A stretch of DNA of 64,000 nt from Tolypeutes matacus (Eukaryota; Chordata; Mammalia; Cingulata; Chlamyphoridae): the NCBI GenBank assembly GCA_026826555.1, contig JAKSZT010054215.1, forward strand, positions 20,822,928-20,886,927, read 5' to 3'. Made by a program: the position numbers and the translations under genes. Under the pieces are notes generated by a model that was not told the origin of the DNA, did no database searches, and saw nothing but the letters and a program-made list of their open reading frames with translations. The stretch's first letter is position 1, and the number at the start of each line of letters is the position of its first letter. Shown one piece after another: positions 54,145-64,000 of the stretch.

Positions 54145-54375
54145 AATATGCAAGTTCGTAGAGGTAGAAAGTAGAGTATAGGTTGGGGGAGGGAGTCGGG
54201 GGAGTTAATACATTATGGGTGCAGGGTTTCTGTTTGGGGTGATGGAATGGGTGGTGGTGAGGTAGCACAGTGTTATGTTGTGAATGTGATTTAGCCCAGT
54301 GAATGGTATGCTTAGGAGTGGGTGAGATGGGAAGGTTTATGTTGTATATATGTTTCCACAATTAAAAAAAGAGAG
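54145..54375 (+). mobile_element. L1 3' end fragment
   Basis: TAGAATATGCAAGTTCGTAG, GGTTTCTGTTTGGGGTGATG and AGTGAATGGTATGCTTAGGA fit an L1 3' UTR. Confidence 0.75.
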
Positions 54376-54458
54376 AAGCTAAAGAGACAGTGACAACCGA
54401 GGAGAACGGACAATTGAGGAAGAGAGACAATGGAGGAGAAAATGCCCACTGGACCTAC

Positions 54459-54903
54459 GGTGGTATGAAGCTGTATGTACCCCAGGAAAATATGTTCTTA
54501 AATCTAATCCATTCCTGTGGGTGCGGACCCAATTGTAAGTAGGATCTTTTGATGACACTACTTCAATCAAGGTGTGACCCACCTCATCAGGATGGGACTT
54601 AATCCTATTACTGGGGCCCTTTATAAACAGAATGAATACAGAGAAAGAGAGCCAGGGGAGCAAGAAACTGAAATCAGAAGAACCTGGAAGAGAAGGAAGA
54701 GACCAGCAGACGCTGCCATGTCCTTTGCCATGTGGCAGAGGAGCCAAAGATCACTGGTAGCTGTCTTTGGAAAGAAAGCATCACCTTGATGGTGCCTTGA
54801 TTGGACATTTTCTCAGCCTCAACCTGTAAGCTAACAAATTCCCATTGTTTAAAGCCAAGTCATTTCGTGGTATCTGCTTTGAGCAGCCTAGGAAACTAAA
54901 ACA
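54459..54903 (+). repeat. MaLR-like solo LTR (family 1)
   Basis: TGGTATGAAGCTGTATGTAC at the left, CCTTTATAAACAGAATGAAT (TATA-like), GCTGCCATGTCCTTTGCCAT, TTGATGGTGCCTTGATTGGA, and CTAGGAAACTAAAACA at the right. Same family as 48829-49266, better preserved. An AATAAA-type signal is not clear. Confidence 0.78.
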
Positions 54904-54953
54904 AGGACATTATAGAGACATATGAAAAAACTGGAATATAGGCTGTAAGTTTT

Positions 54954-55159
54954 TTATTTATTTATTTATTTTTATTTATTTATTTTTTAAGATTTTATTT
55001 ATTTATTCATTTATCCCCCCCTTGCTGCTTATGCTCGCTGGGTCAGCTAACCACGCCATGCGGGCGGGCTTTGCCTTCACCAGGAGGCCCCGGGAACCAA
55101 ACCCGGGGCCTCCCATATGGTAAACGGGAGCCCTACTGATTGAGCCACAGCCGCTTCCC
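54954..55159 (-). mobile_element. DAS SINE, form A, long (TTTA)n tail
   Basis: Intact minus-strand copy (palindrome loop TTTGGTT) whose tail has grown to ~60 bp of TTTA units. A perfect 16-bp TSD ATAGGCTGTAAGTTTT lies at 54938-54953 and 55160-55175. Confidence 0.95.
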
Positions 55160-55276
55160 ATAGGCTGTAAGTTTTATAACCATGTTAAATTGCTTGAACT
55201 TGATAATTGTATTTAAGGTGGTTACATAAGTGAATATTCTTGTTCTTAGGAAATATTCATTAAAATATTAAGTGTT

Positions 55277-55513
55277 GGGGAAGGGATGTAAGTTAAGCGG
55301 TTGAGCTCCTGCCTCCCACATGGGAGGTCCCAGGTTTGGTTCCTGGTGCCTCCCAGATAAAATAAAAATAAACAACAAGCAAAATAAACAAAAAAGCAAA
55401 CTCAGGGAAGCTGATGTGGCTTAGGAGTTGAGTACCAGCTCCCCATATATGAGGTCCCAGGTTCAGTCCTCGGCTCCGGTACCTCAAAAAAAAAAAAAAA
55501 TTTTTTTTTTAAA
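55277..55513 (+). mobile_element. DAS SINE, form B/D dimer
   Basis: GGGGAAGGGATGTAAGTTAA unit (box A damaged), AAAATAAACAACAAGCAAAA linker, GGGAAGCTGATGTGGCTTAG unit, then an A15-T10 end. Confidence 0.85.
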
Positions 55514-55539
55514 TGTTTAAAGAGCATGATATATACAAC

Positions 55540-56143
55540 TGTGGCAGTTTGTGATTATTTATGAGTTCCAAAAAGAGAAATTATGTTTGTAAACTGGTCT
55601 GTTTTGATTGTATTAGATTCAGCTGAGAAGTCTTTGATTAAAATTATATTAAGATTAGGGCTTTGATTCAACCACATCAGTAGGGTGTAACTCAACTTAA
55701 GTCCCGCCCCCTTGGTGGGCTACATAAATGAACATTCGCTCAAGAAGACATAGAGAAGAAGATACAGAAGAAGAAGAGAGAACTTTGTCAGTCTTGATCC
55801 TGGAGCCCCAGGGAGAGATGAGCCATTCACCTGATAGTTTACAGCTGACCTTGTGAAGAGATCAGAGCAGCTGAGAAGCCCTGAGAGGTGAGCCCTATGC
55901 CAGTCTACAGCTGAGATTGGAAGAAGCTGGGCCCATGTAGTTAAGAGGAAGAAGGAAGGAGAGACCAGGAGAGATCACCTGCCATCTTGCTTCAACATGT
56001 GGCAACTGACTTTGGTGGGAAATCAACCTTGATTTGAACTCTTTAGGGCCTCGAAACTGTAAGCTTTTACTCCCAAATAAATACCTATATAAAAGCCAAC
56101 AGATTTCTGGTACTTTGCATCAGCATCTCTTCTGGGTAATTCA
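55540..56143 (+). repeat. Solo LTR (family 2) with 5-bp TSD
   Basis: TGTGGCAGTTTGTGATTATT to CTTCTGGGTAATTCA, 604 bp, with TG and CA ends, a CACATCAGTAGGGTGTAACT segment, and AATAAATACC near the 3' end as polyadenylation signal. The 5-bp duplication ACAAC (55535-55539, 56144-56148) is of ERV type. No internal genes. Confidence 0.85.
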
Positions 56144-56181
56144 ACAACCTACTCTCAAATGTTTAGAAAATAGATAAATAG

Positions 56182-56320
56182 GGAAGTGGCTGTGGCTCAA
56201 TCAGTAGGGCTCCCGTTTACCATATGGGAGGCCCGCCCGCACGGCGTGGTTAGCTGACCCAGCGAGCACAAGCAGCAAGGGGGGGATAAATGAATAAATA
56301 AATAAAATCTTAAAAAAAAA
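56182..56320 (+). mobile_element. DAS SINE, form A, box-B palindrome deleted
   Basis: CCATATGGGAG joins GCCCGCCCGCACGGCG with GCCC microhomology, losing ~39 bp that include the palindrome. A 15-bp TSD AAAATAGATAAATAG (56167-56181 and 56321-56335). Confidence 0.94.
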
Positions 56321-56379
56321 AAAATAGATAAATAGATGGTAGATAGATATTAGATGATAGATAGAAAGACAGACAGACA
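56321..56379 (+). repeat. (GATA)n-like microsatellite
   Basis: ATAGATAAATAGATGGTAGA and following TAGATAGAAAGACAGACAG; grew at the right TSD of the form A SINE. Confidence 0.8.
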
Positions 56380-56434
56380 TGGCAAATGTGGGAAGATGTT
56401 CAAAGTTGGTGGATATGGGTGTCTAGATGGGGGG

Positions 56435-57077
56435 TGTATTAGTCAGCCAAAGGGGTGCTGATGCAAAATACCAGAAATCTGTTGGCTTTTATAAAAGGAA
56501 TTTATTTGGGGTAGAAGCTTACAATTACCAGGACATAAAACCTAAGTTACTTTCCTCACCGAAGTCTGTTGCCACTGTTGGAGCAAGATGGCTGCCGATG
56601 TTCAGCCTTCCTCTTCCTCTTAAGGTCCTCTGGTCCCAGCTTCTTCCAACATCAGCTGTAGGCTGGGATAAGTCTTGTCTCTCTCCTGGGGCTTGTTTCT
56701 TTCCAGGCTCAGATGCTCTGCTCTCTCCACAAGGCCAGCTGTAGACTATCAGGTGAACGACTCGTATCTCTTCCCGGGGCCTCTGCCGTGTCTAATGGAG
56801 CCTTCTCTCCTTACTTATGTGTCTGCTTCTCTGTGTGTTTACTTGCCGGGGCTCCAGCATTAAAACTCCAACCTCCCTTCTCTGCAGTGTGGTTTCTCTG
56901 TGAGGGGATTCCACATCCTACTGACGTGACCCAATCAAAGCATTAATCGTTATTTAATCAAGTAAATGTGAAACCTCTGTATCCAATATAATTTAATATG
57001 CCCAGAGGAACAGATCAGTTTACAAACATAATCCAATATTTATTTTTGGAATTCATAAACAATATCAAACTGCTACA
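56435..57077 (-). repeat. Solo LTR (family 2), inverted relative to 55540
   Basis: Reverse complement aligns with 55540-56143 in order: TTTGCATCAGCAC at the LTR 3' end, AAGATGGC, CACGTCAGTAGGATGTGGAA and TGTAGCAGTTTGATATTGTT at the LTR 5' end. Flanks do not form a clean TSD. Confidence 0.82.
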
Positions 57078-57084
57078 GGCAGTA

Positions 57085-57170
57085 TGCTGGCATTTTCTAT
57101 ATGGGTTTTGTATCATTTTTTAACTGTCCTAAATTTGAAAGTATTTAAAAATATATCTATTTTTAAAATA
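57085..57170 (+). repeat. L1 3' terminus fragment
   Basis: TATATGGGTTTTGTATCATT, TTTAACTGTCCTAAATTTGA and AAGTATTTAAAAATATA match the L1 end also seen at 38525. Confidence 0.65.
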
Positions 57171-57250
57171 AGCAAGCCTATCACTATTACTGCTTTTGTT
57201 TTCCATATAATGCAATCTCAGCTAAGCCATGTAATCAATTTTGTCACTAA

Positions 57251-57439
57251 AGCAGGGCTTCTTAACAAGGGGTCTGTGAGCTAGAATTGAAATTCAGAAA
57301 AACATTATTCTTGTGGGGACGTGTGGGTGCAGGTTTGATATATTTATTAAATAATACACAGTATAGTCAGTATAGTGTGGACTTAGTAAGGGGTCTGTGG
57401 TTTTCACATGACTGGCAAAAAAGGTGAAGAACCCCTGCT
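57251..57439. repeat. 189-bp MITE-like DNA transposon
   Basis: Terminal inverted repeats AGCAGGGCTTCTT (left) and GAAGAACCCCTGCT (right) match with one mismatch. Inside are AGGGGTCTGTGAG and its echo AGGGGTCTGTGG. Resembles an ancient mammalian hAT-type MITE; an 8-bp TSD is no longer visible. Confidence 0.75.
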
Positions 57440-57954
57440 GTAAAGGAACCATCTCCTTTAGTGCATCACCTAGAGCATTTGCCACTGAATTAGTCATGAT
57501 TAGGCTTGGCTGTGAGTGACAGAAAATGCCAAATAACAGTTGCTTGACAAGATAGACAAATTGACGAAGCAAGCAATCTGCTCCCCACAGTCTTCAGGGA
57601 CCAATCCTTATAGTGCAACACGGCACCATCCGCACCCCAAGTGCCAGGAAAAGGGTGTGAGCCGCACAAGCCGCTGCACCCAGAACTTAATCACACGGCC
57701 ACACCTGGCTGCAGGGGAGGGCGGCAAGTGTGAGCATCATTCTGGGTGGCAAGTGCTCAGCTACGATTTGGATTACCAGGGAAGATGAGAAGAACACATG
57801 TTTCTTGACAGTGTGGAGTCTCTGCTTTATAATGCACTGCTCAAGTTCTCTGGGCTTCAGCAGTTACATGAATCAGTAAAGAAGCTGTTGAGTGAGTCAA
57901 GAAATACAGTAGGAAAGACTTTGATGGGTGCCTTTCCATTTTAAAAAACTGATT
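57440..57954. other. Single-copy DNA, nothing recognised
   Basis: No feature seen. Confidence 0.4.
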
Positions 57955-58265
57955 TTATCAGACATAAAAGGACACACGTTGCATGATTCCATTTATTATG
58001 AACTATCAAGAATCGGCAAATTCATAGATACAGAACATAGATTAGAGGTTACCAGGGGCCAGAAGCAGAGGAAATGCGGGAGTGACTACTGACAAGTATG
58101 GGGTTTCCCTTTGGAGTGATGAAAATGTTCTGGAACTAGACAGAGGTGATGGTTGCACATCATTGTAAATGTACTAAATGCCACTGAATTGTATACTTCA
58201 AAAAATGATTAAAATGGCAAATTTTGAGTTACTATATTTTACCAAAATATAACTTTTTTAAAAAA
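57955..58265 (+). mobile_element. L1 3' end fragment
   Basis: GACATAAAAGGACACACGTT, GATTAGAGGTTACCAGGGGC, GATGAAAATGTTCTGGAACT and TGCCACTGAATTGTATACTT are standard L1M 3' sequence. Confidence 0.88.
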
Positions 58266-58269
58266 TTCA

Positions 58270-58975
58270 TTTTTGGAAAGCAGTTGTGGCTCCAGCAATT
58301 GGGATCCCGCTTACCACATGGGAGGCCTGTGGTTTGGTTCCCGGTGCCTCCTAAAGAAGACAGTGAGCTGGCATGATGGGCAGGCACAGCAAGCTGACCC
58401 AACAAGATGATGCAACAAGAGACACAAGAAGAAAAACATAATGGGAGACACAACAAAGCAGGGAGCAGAGGTTCCCGGTCCCTCCTAAAGAGGATGAACA
58501 AGATGGCAAGCTGGCACGATGGGCAGGCATGGCGAGCTGATGAGACAAGAAGATGCAACAAGAGAGAAGAGGAAAAAAAAAACATAATGGGAAACACAAC
58601 AAAGCAGGGAACAGAGGTGGCTCAAGTGATTAGGTGCCTCCCTCCCATATCGGAGGTCCTGGGTTTGGTTCCTGTTGCCTCCTAAAGAATCAAAGAAGGG
58701 AAGCGGCTGTGGCTCAATCAGTAGGGCTCCCGTTTACCATATGGGAGGCCCCGGGTTCGGTTCCCGGGGCCTCCTGGTGAGGGCAAGCCCGCCCGCATGG
58801 TGTGGTTAGCTGACCCAGCGAGCACAAGCAGCAAGGGGGGGATAAATGAATAAATAAATTTAAAAAAATCTAAAAAAAAAAAAAAAAAAAAAAAAAATAA
58901 TCAAAGAAGATGAACAAACATAGCAAGTGCAAAACAAAGAGGGGATGGGGGGAGATAAATAAATTTTTTTTAAAA
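58270..58975 (+). mobile_element. DAS SINE, form E, three-unit array with a nested form A
   Basis: Unit 1 (GGAAAGCAGTTGTGGCTCCA), then a second middle segment that restarts in box B (GCAGAGGTTCCCGGTCCCTC) and repeats GATGGGCAGGCAYRGCRAGC and CATAATGGGARACACAACAA, then a last unit (GAGGTGGCTCAAGTGATTAG). The tail end is split by the form A copy at 58698. Confidence 0.88.
58698..58898 (+). mobile_element. DAS SINE, form A, nested in a form E copy
   Basis: Full length with intact palindrome and a ~25 A tail. A perfect 10-bp TSD AATCAAAGAA (58688-58697, 58899-58908) lies within the form E tail, so form A is the younger. Confidence 0.95.
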
Positions 58976-59284
58976 ATTTGATTTTCAAACCTTGCCTCAG
59001 AGTCCAAGTGACCTGAAATAGATAAACCTGTTCATGTAACTATGAACATATTAACATGGCACAATAAATATGGCATTTTGGAAATTATCGCTTCAGTTCC
59101 ACAGGCCACCTCCTAAATCCAGTTCTTCCCAGATAAAGTCAAGGCATCAGAACTAGAACAAGTAGAATTTCCATCATCAAGAATTCTGCTTTGCTATCAA
59201 GCAACAAAGGTCAGTGGGATGCTCTGTCAAGTAAAGTGAGTTCCAAAACTTTCTCTTAGGCAGGAAGACAACATTGTTCGACTT
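58976..59284. other. Single-copy DNA, nothing recognised
   Basis: No feature seen. Confidence 0.4.
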
Positions 59285-59495
59285 TAAGAGAACAGGCTTT
59301 GGAGTCCAGCCTGAGCTTAGTTCCACTTGCAGCCATGTGACTTAAAATGTATCTCTAAAATTCGGCACCATGGGCAAGATAACATCTACCCAGGACTGGT
59401 ATGGTAATGAAGTAATGAACTAAGGTAAGGTACGGTAAGTTCTTAGCTTAGTATCTGGTTGGTAATAGGTGATCAATGTTTATCAGTTCTTGTTA
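59285..59495 (+). repeat. MIR
   Basis: ACAGGCTTTGGAGTCCAGCC, TTCCACTTGCAGCCATGTGA and TTAGTATCTGGTTGGTAATA, then GATCAATGTTTAT at the end. Confidence 0.78.
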
Positions 59496-59559
59496 CTGTC
59501 GATATTATTATTAGCAGCAGCAAATTGTTTACACAGTGACCTAGAAGTACATGAAAAAA

Positions 59560-59745
59560 GAGTCATTCATTTATTCAGCAGATATTTATTGAGCACCTAC
59601 TGTGGAGCAGGCACTGTTGCGGGCCCCAGAGATATGGACGTGAACAACATACAAACAGAGGTTCCTGATGTCCTGAGGTTCACAGTCTATATGTAGAGAT
59701 GGACCATAATTACTGGGAGAGTAAATGCAGGAGGATGGTTGGGGA
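59560..59745 (+). repeat. Ancient mammalian interspersed repeat, same family as 46130
   Basis: TCAGCAGATATTTATTGAGC, GAGCAGGCACTGTTGCGGGC and GACGTGAACAACATACAAAC match the 5' part of that consensus. Confidence 0.7.
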
Positions 59746-59764
59746 ACTGGCTCTTATTTTCTCA

Positions 59765-59945
59765 CTGGGTGACAGGCACTGTGCTAAGGGCTTTTCATGT
59801 ACTATCCCATTTAATCCTTCAAACTGCCTTACTAGGCAGGTGTTATCATTACCCCCATTTCACAGACAAGGAAACTGAGGAGAAACTACCAGTTTCCAGA
59901 AGCAGGATGCTCACCTTCGCCTGTGAGGCTCTGAAGTCGATGTTC
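59765..59945 (-). repeat. MIR
   Basis: GTGACAGGCACTGTGCTAAG, TACTATCCCATTTAATCCTT and CATTTCACAGACAAGGAAAC are a clear MIR reverse. Confidence 0.85.
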
Positions 59946-60669
59946 TTAGGAGTTATGTCACGCTGCCTGCCTTTGTTTTACTACCTGCCGTTTTCTCGCA
60001 CGGCCGCCACCTGATGGGAATAAAATTGTAAAAAACCAAGGAGTCTAAATAATGCAGCTCTTTCTAGTAATTTATTGTGCTCCTGCTCTTAAACCTGGAG
60101 TATTCCTTAAAGTATGCTTATCTGACTAGGTCTATTCCTGGGAAAAGCTACTTAATCAGCTTCTGTGTCTACGATGCCAAAAGCTCTGAGTCAGGCGGCG
60201 GCAATGATTACTGTAGTCAGAGGTCTGTTTAGTTTATTGAGGTTCTTTGGCAGAGGACTTGGGAAATCTCAAACCTCACAGGTTTTCAACTCCTGAGCTA
60301 GGAGTCTTGGAAAATATAAAGTAACTCGGTTGACCCTTAAGAGTTTATACGGCTCCATCCAGGAACTTCCTAATGCTGCAAATGCGCACACCTCCAGTCT
60401 AGCAAACCGCGGTTCTGTAAACTGCAATTGGGCATCGGCTGGGACACTTGATGAAATGTCATCATCTAGACAATACGGTGGGTGAGTTTACGTCAGCTCT
60501 GATCACATCCGTCGCTGAATTTGAGGTTCCATGCTACAGTTTAGCCTGAGCATCCTATTTTTCTCACTAAGAAACATGACTTTCTTAAACATTCCCAATT
60601 TCCCTTTGCTTCTGGGGCACATCTTGGCTTTCTTTTCAGGACTATAATTCTCATAGAATGGAAGTGTTT
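59946..60669. other. Single-copy DNA, nothing recognised
   Basis: No repeat or gene signal. Confidence 0.4.
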
Positions 60670-61010
60670 TTCGTTTTGCTTTTTATTATTATTATTATTT
60701 TTAAGAACAGTTGTAGGTTTACAAAAAAATTATGCAGAAATTACAGACTTCGCATATCTGCTCCCTGCCTCTCATACACAGCTTTCCTTATTATTAACAT
60801 TCTGCATTAGTGTGGTACATTTGATAACAATTGATGAGCCAAAATTATTATATCATTAGCTCAAGTCCAGCATTTACATTTGGGCTCACTCTGTGTTGTA
60901 CTGTTTGATAGTTGTTGTTGTTTTTTTAAGTTTATTGTAATATATGCACAACATAAAATTTCCCATTTGACCCACTTTCAAGTATACAATTCAGTGGTAA
61001 GGAGCTTAAG
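60670..61010 (-). mobile_element. L1 3' region fragment
   Basis: AACAGTTGTAGGTTTACAAA, TAACATTCTGCATTAGTGTG, ACATTTGATAACAATTGATG and TTTGACCCACTTTCAAGTAT are reverse L1 sequence. Confidence 0.78.
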
Positions 61011-61184
61011 TTTTATCTCTTTATGAGAGCGAATGCATAACCAATTATAAGTAAGAACAACCGACAGCCCTCAGTGAGTAAGATTCAAATTCGTGGCTCA
61101 GCGAAATTAGAAGTAACTTTACGACATTTACCTTTGAGCTACTGATGAAAACTATTAATGCCACAGTGCCTGGAACAAGATGGT

Positions 61185-61780
61185 GCATTAATTATCTATT
61201 GCTGCATGCAAAGTCAACTCCAGAACGCAGTAGGTGAAAACAACAACATCTAAAAAATGTAGTATCTCTCTGGGGTTCTGTGGGTTAGGAATTCAGACAG
61301 GGCACAGCAGGGAGAAGTCATCTCTGTTCCCCGATGTCTGGGGCCTCAGCTGCAAGGCTGGATGGCTGGGAGCGGAAGCTTTCTGAAGACTTGTTCACTC
61401 CTGTGTCTAGGGGTTCACGCGTGTGGTGGCACATGGACCGTTGGTCAGATTGTCCACGCATGGTCTCGGCACACAGCCTGGGTTTCCTCACGATATGGAG
61501 GTTGGGTTAAAGGGCAAGCATCCCGAGGGAGAGAGCCAGGTGGAAGCTGTAACCTTCGACCACCTGGCCTCAGAAGTCATAGAGCACCTCTCTGTCATGT
61601 TCCAATGGACAGGGCAGTCACACGCTCCACCTAGAAACCGGGCGGGGGAACCTGTTTCTCCTCTTGGTGGAAGAAGTGCCATTCTCATCCTAGAAAGAGC
61701 ATGTGGAAGGGGATGGATATTTAGACATGGCTGTCTTTGGAAAATATAATCTCCCACAGATGGGACTCACCGATTACTTG
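61185..61780 (-). repeat. ERVL/MaLR-class LTR-like element
   Basis: ATTATCTATTGCTGCATGCA, TTAGGAATTCAGACAGGGCA, TCTGGGGCCTCAGCTGCAAG, GACTTGTTCACTCCTGTGTC, CCTCACGATATGGAGGTTGG and GAGAGCCAGGTGGAAGCTG follow a known mammalian LTR consensus whose exact name I cannot assign. Frames here (61423-61749) are LTR relics. Confidence 0.65.
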
Positions 61781-62089
61781 TTGAGTAAATGTCATAATGT
61801 TGAATCTGGGAAGGCTGCTGTCCAAGAAGTTAAGTCTAGCTGCTGAAATAAAACACAGACTCACAGAACTCTTTTGTAGAATGGCACCCAACACCGACTA
61901 ATTACATGCTTCTTAGCAAATATCACCTGTGGTATCCAGGTGTAGTCTAGATAGGTCACGGGATTTTCATAACAGTCAGTAAGTGCACATGGATCCTCAT
62001 GTGCACACACAAGTGAGATGTGTTCTCTGCTGACTCTACCTGCTGTGGACCACCTACCTGTCACCCCTTTCCTATGCATTTGGGGCACT
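61781..62089. other. Single-copy DNA, nothing recognised
   Basis: No feature seen. Confidence 0.4.
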
Positions 62090-62230
62090 ACTGTGTCAGA
62101 GCCAAGCAGACTTAGTTTCAAGTCCCAGCTCAGCACCTTACCTGTTGTGTGAGCTTGAGCAAGTTAACCAATCTCTCCAAATCTCTCTTTTGTCCCCTGA
62201 AATGGGGTTATTGACCCTGTTAAGAAAACA
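62090..62230 (+). repeat. MIR
   Basis: GTGTCAGAGCCAAGCAGACT, TCAAGTCCCAGCTCAGCACC, GTGTGAGCTTGAGCAAGTTA and CTGAAATGGGGTTATTGACC in order. Confidence 0.85.
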
Positions 62231-63886
62231 TATCTGAAACCTTGGCTGTAAGGTAACAGGATGACTGCATGTCTTTTCAATACCATACTGGTACACAAGC
62301 TAGCCTGAGGCCCACCAGGATTATTTAATTCTCTAGGAGATGCACTTTTGTTTATCTTGCTATTATTAATGATTAAGGCTCAGATTTTGCTAGATTTCCA
62401 AGAGAAGAGAACTCCAAAAGTTCATTTTATTACCTGAAACTGGACATTAACCAGTTTTACCTGTAACTTAGAAAACGTATTTTCGCATGTCTTTCCTGAC
62501 TGGCTATGCAAACCTCTGTTCATTGAATTCTCCTTTGAATCAGTTTTACCTTCCTCCTGGCATCCTTGGGAATTTGTTCAGTAAACAATTGACATGTGCT
62601 CTTTCTGTATTTGCATGAGAGTCAAGTTTTATACTTTTAGAAAAACATACCTCAATATCCCAAAGTCCTGTGCACTCCCCCCCCAAAAAAAAAAAAAAAC
62701 CAAAGTAATTAGTGTCATAGCAACCCAGGAAGATTTTTATAGAAAAGATCTTCATGGATGTGGGTAGTTTCAGAAGAGGGGCGAGCCTGTGAGGATTGTA
62801 AGGCTTTCGTGCAGGCCAGTTGAACAAACCAGAAAGACCAGGTTCTGGAGAGGGTTATAAACAGTATGATAACCGCACAACTTCACCAGGTGTGAATTAC
62901 CAAGGTAAAGGTCAGCAGTTGGTATGCATTCACGTTTATTTGCTTTTGTTGTATATTTTGTTGTTTTGCCTTTTCAGTACAGAGGAAGTAGAAATGTGGC
63001 TGCTTCAGTTTACAGTTGTCGTGCTCACGTCTCCCTGGGTGGCCTTTCATGGGTTAATTTAGAAAGGAAATGAAATAGGGCTCACGGTCATAAAGTTTTA
63101 TTTTTCTCTGGGCTCTGTAGAGCCACTCAGTGGGGAAGGCCTGTGACAGATTACCCTCCCTCCTTGTGCTGCTGGCTCTCTGCTACGGGCACTCTGCTTT
63201 TTAAATGCCCTCTTCTTACAAAATGATAGGCATTGTCCAGGAGACAGAAACAAGTTGAAGCCTGCTCAGTCTCACAAAGGACCTTAGAAACATTTTTTAT
63301 CCGATTTTAATCCTAATCAGACTTCTACTCATTTTCATGAAGAGCAAAATCATTAACCGTGATTAGTATTTCAATATGGCATTTTTATTCACCCCAATTC
63401 AGAACTGCATAGTTATAAATTATTGGGTGTTTTGGGGGTAGCTATGGTATTTCCTTGCTGCCCACTCCACTGTCTGGTTTCAGATGCAGCCCTTGACAGC
63501 AAGAGGTGGGCAAGTGATGAAGCCAAGCCAGTCAGATGATTTTTCCTGGGAATTTGGAAAAAAATCCTCTGATGGCAAGATCCTTGATAGGCATCCCATC
63601 CAACCCTGTGCCTCTGTTGGACTGGCCCTGGATCCTGCCTTGAATTCTGCGTCCTGTCCAGTGTCATCCAAATAGCCTTCTCCCCCTATGCCACCTTTTA
63701 AATTTAACAGTCAATTTCTATTGCTTTCTATCAAAGAACCTCAACTGATAGACTATGCATAGACTAATGTTTGAATTTCTTTAAGAAATATAGGAATACC
63801 ATAAAATTAATTTGATATGAAAATAATATGTTTTATTGTGGTCCACATCCCAACAGCTATTTAAAAACATGCGAAAGAAATCTGTT
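62231..63886. other. Single-copy DNA, nothing recognised
   Basis: Short opposed frames near 63413-63675 on both strands have no family resemblance. A C8A14 run lies at 62679-62699. Confidence 0.4.
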
Positions 63887-63972
63887 TTCTGTTTCTCTCT
63901 GTCTCTCTCTGTATCTCTGTCTTGGTCTCTGCCTCTCTCTGTATCTGTCTGTCTGTCTGTGTCTCTCTCAGA
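63887..63972 (+). repeat. (TCTC/TGTC)n pyrimidine-rich simple repeat
   Basis: Imperfect TCTCTCTGTCTC units with a pure (TGTC)4-like core near 63941-63962. Confidence 0.85.
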
Positions 63973-64000
63973 AGAGAAAAGAGGGTTAAAGAAGGAAGCA

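Noticed and set aside
1..64000. Bacterial-type systems: operons, CRISPR arrays, defence islands, phage genes
   Set aside because: The window is mammalian repeat-rich nuclear DNA; the regular repeats are SINE tails and microsatellites, and no prokaryotic gene organisation is present.

Overview
This window is vertebrate nuclear DNA, almost certainly from an armadillo (Xenarthra, Cingulata). The diagnostic signal is more than 25 copies of tRNA-Ala-derived SINEs of the DAS type: a head like GGGAGCRGATGTGGCTCAAG, a box-B core like GGTTCGGTTCC, a tail of CCTCCTAAA or CCTCCTGGTG, then an A-rich end. They sit on a background of ancient mammalian repeats (MIR, L2, MER5A- and MER20-like DNA transposons, MaLR/ERVL-like LTRs) and L1 fragments on both strands. 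Nothing supports a bacterial, viral or organellar origin. I find no intact protein-coding gene that I can name, no functional RNA gene and no CRISPR array. || For reference I sort the SINEs into five forms (my labels, not database names). Form A is a ~180 bp monomer with a GC-rich palindromic box-B region and an (AATA)n-AAAATCTT tail; it looks youngest, with the cleanest target-site duplications (TSDs). Form B is a monomer or dimer ending CCTCCTAAARAAGAYGAGCA. Form C is a long element with two tRNA-like units (400-550 bp), or its head alone. Form D is a short ~100 bp monomer closest to tRNA-Ala. Form E is a ~340 bp dimer or trimer with GACACAACAAAGCAGGGA between units. || Layout. 1-9.6 kb: single-copy DNA with MER20, MIR, MER5A and SINEs, including a 400-N gap between two inverted form A copies. 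9.6-22.7 kb: a zone free of recent SINEs around a CpG island (about 17.9-18.95 kb) whose core is lost in a second 400-N gap. Strong minus-strand splice signals to its left (17766, 16722, 16205, 14304, 11225 and a terminal-exon-like block at 10575-10863) suggest, without proving, a leftward transcript starting in the gap. 22.7-28.8 kb: L2 with form A insertions, form B/E/C copies and an L1. 28.8-34.8 kb: a second SINE-poor zone with a GC-rich, CpG-bearing block at 32.0-32.7 kb and a strong plus-strand donor at 32088. 34.8-46.4 kb: dense nested SINE-in-L1 structure. 46.4-58.9 kb: ancient repeats, four LTR copies including an inverted pair, and more SINEs, two of them carrying internal deletions. 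58.9-64 kb: MIRs, an LTR-like element and single-copy DNA. || The window is therefore best read as intergenic or intronic sequence with two candidate promoters. Its main interest is what the SINEs show about insertion, nesting and instability, plus the candidate spliced transcript. Repeat family names come from recognising consensus motifs by eye, and boundaries without a stated TSD are good to about 10-20 bp.
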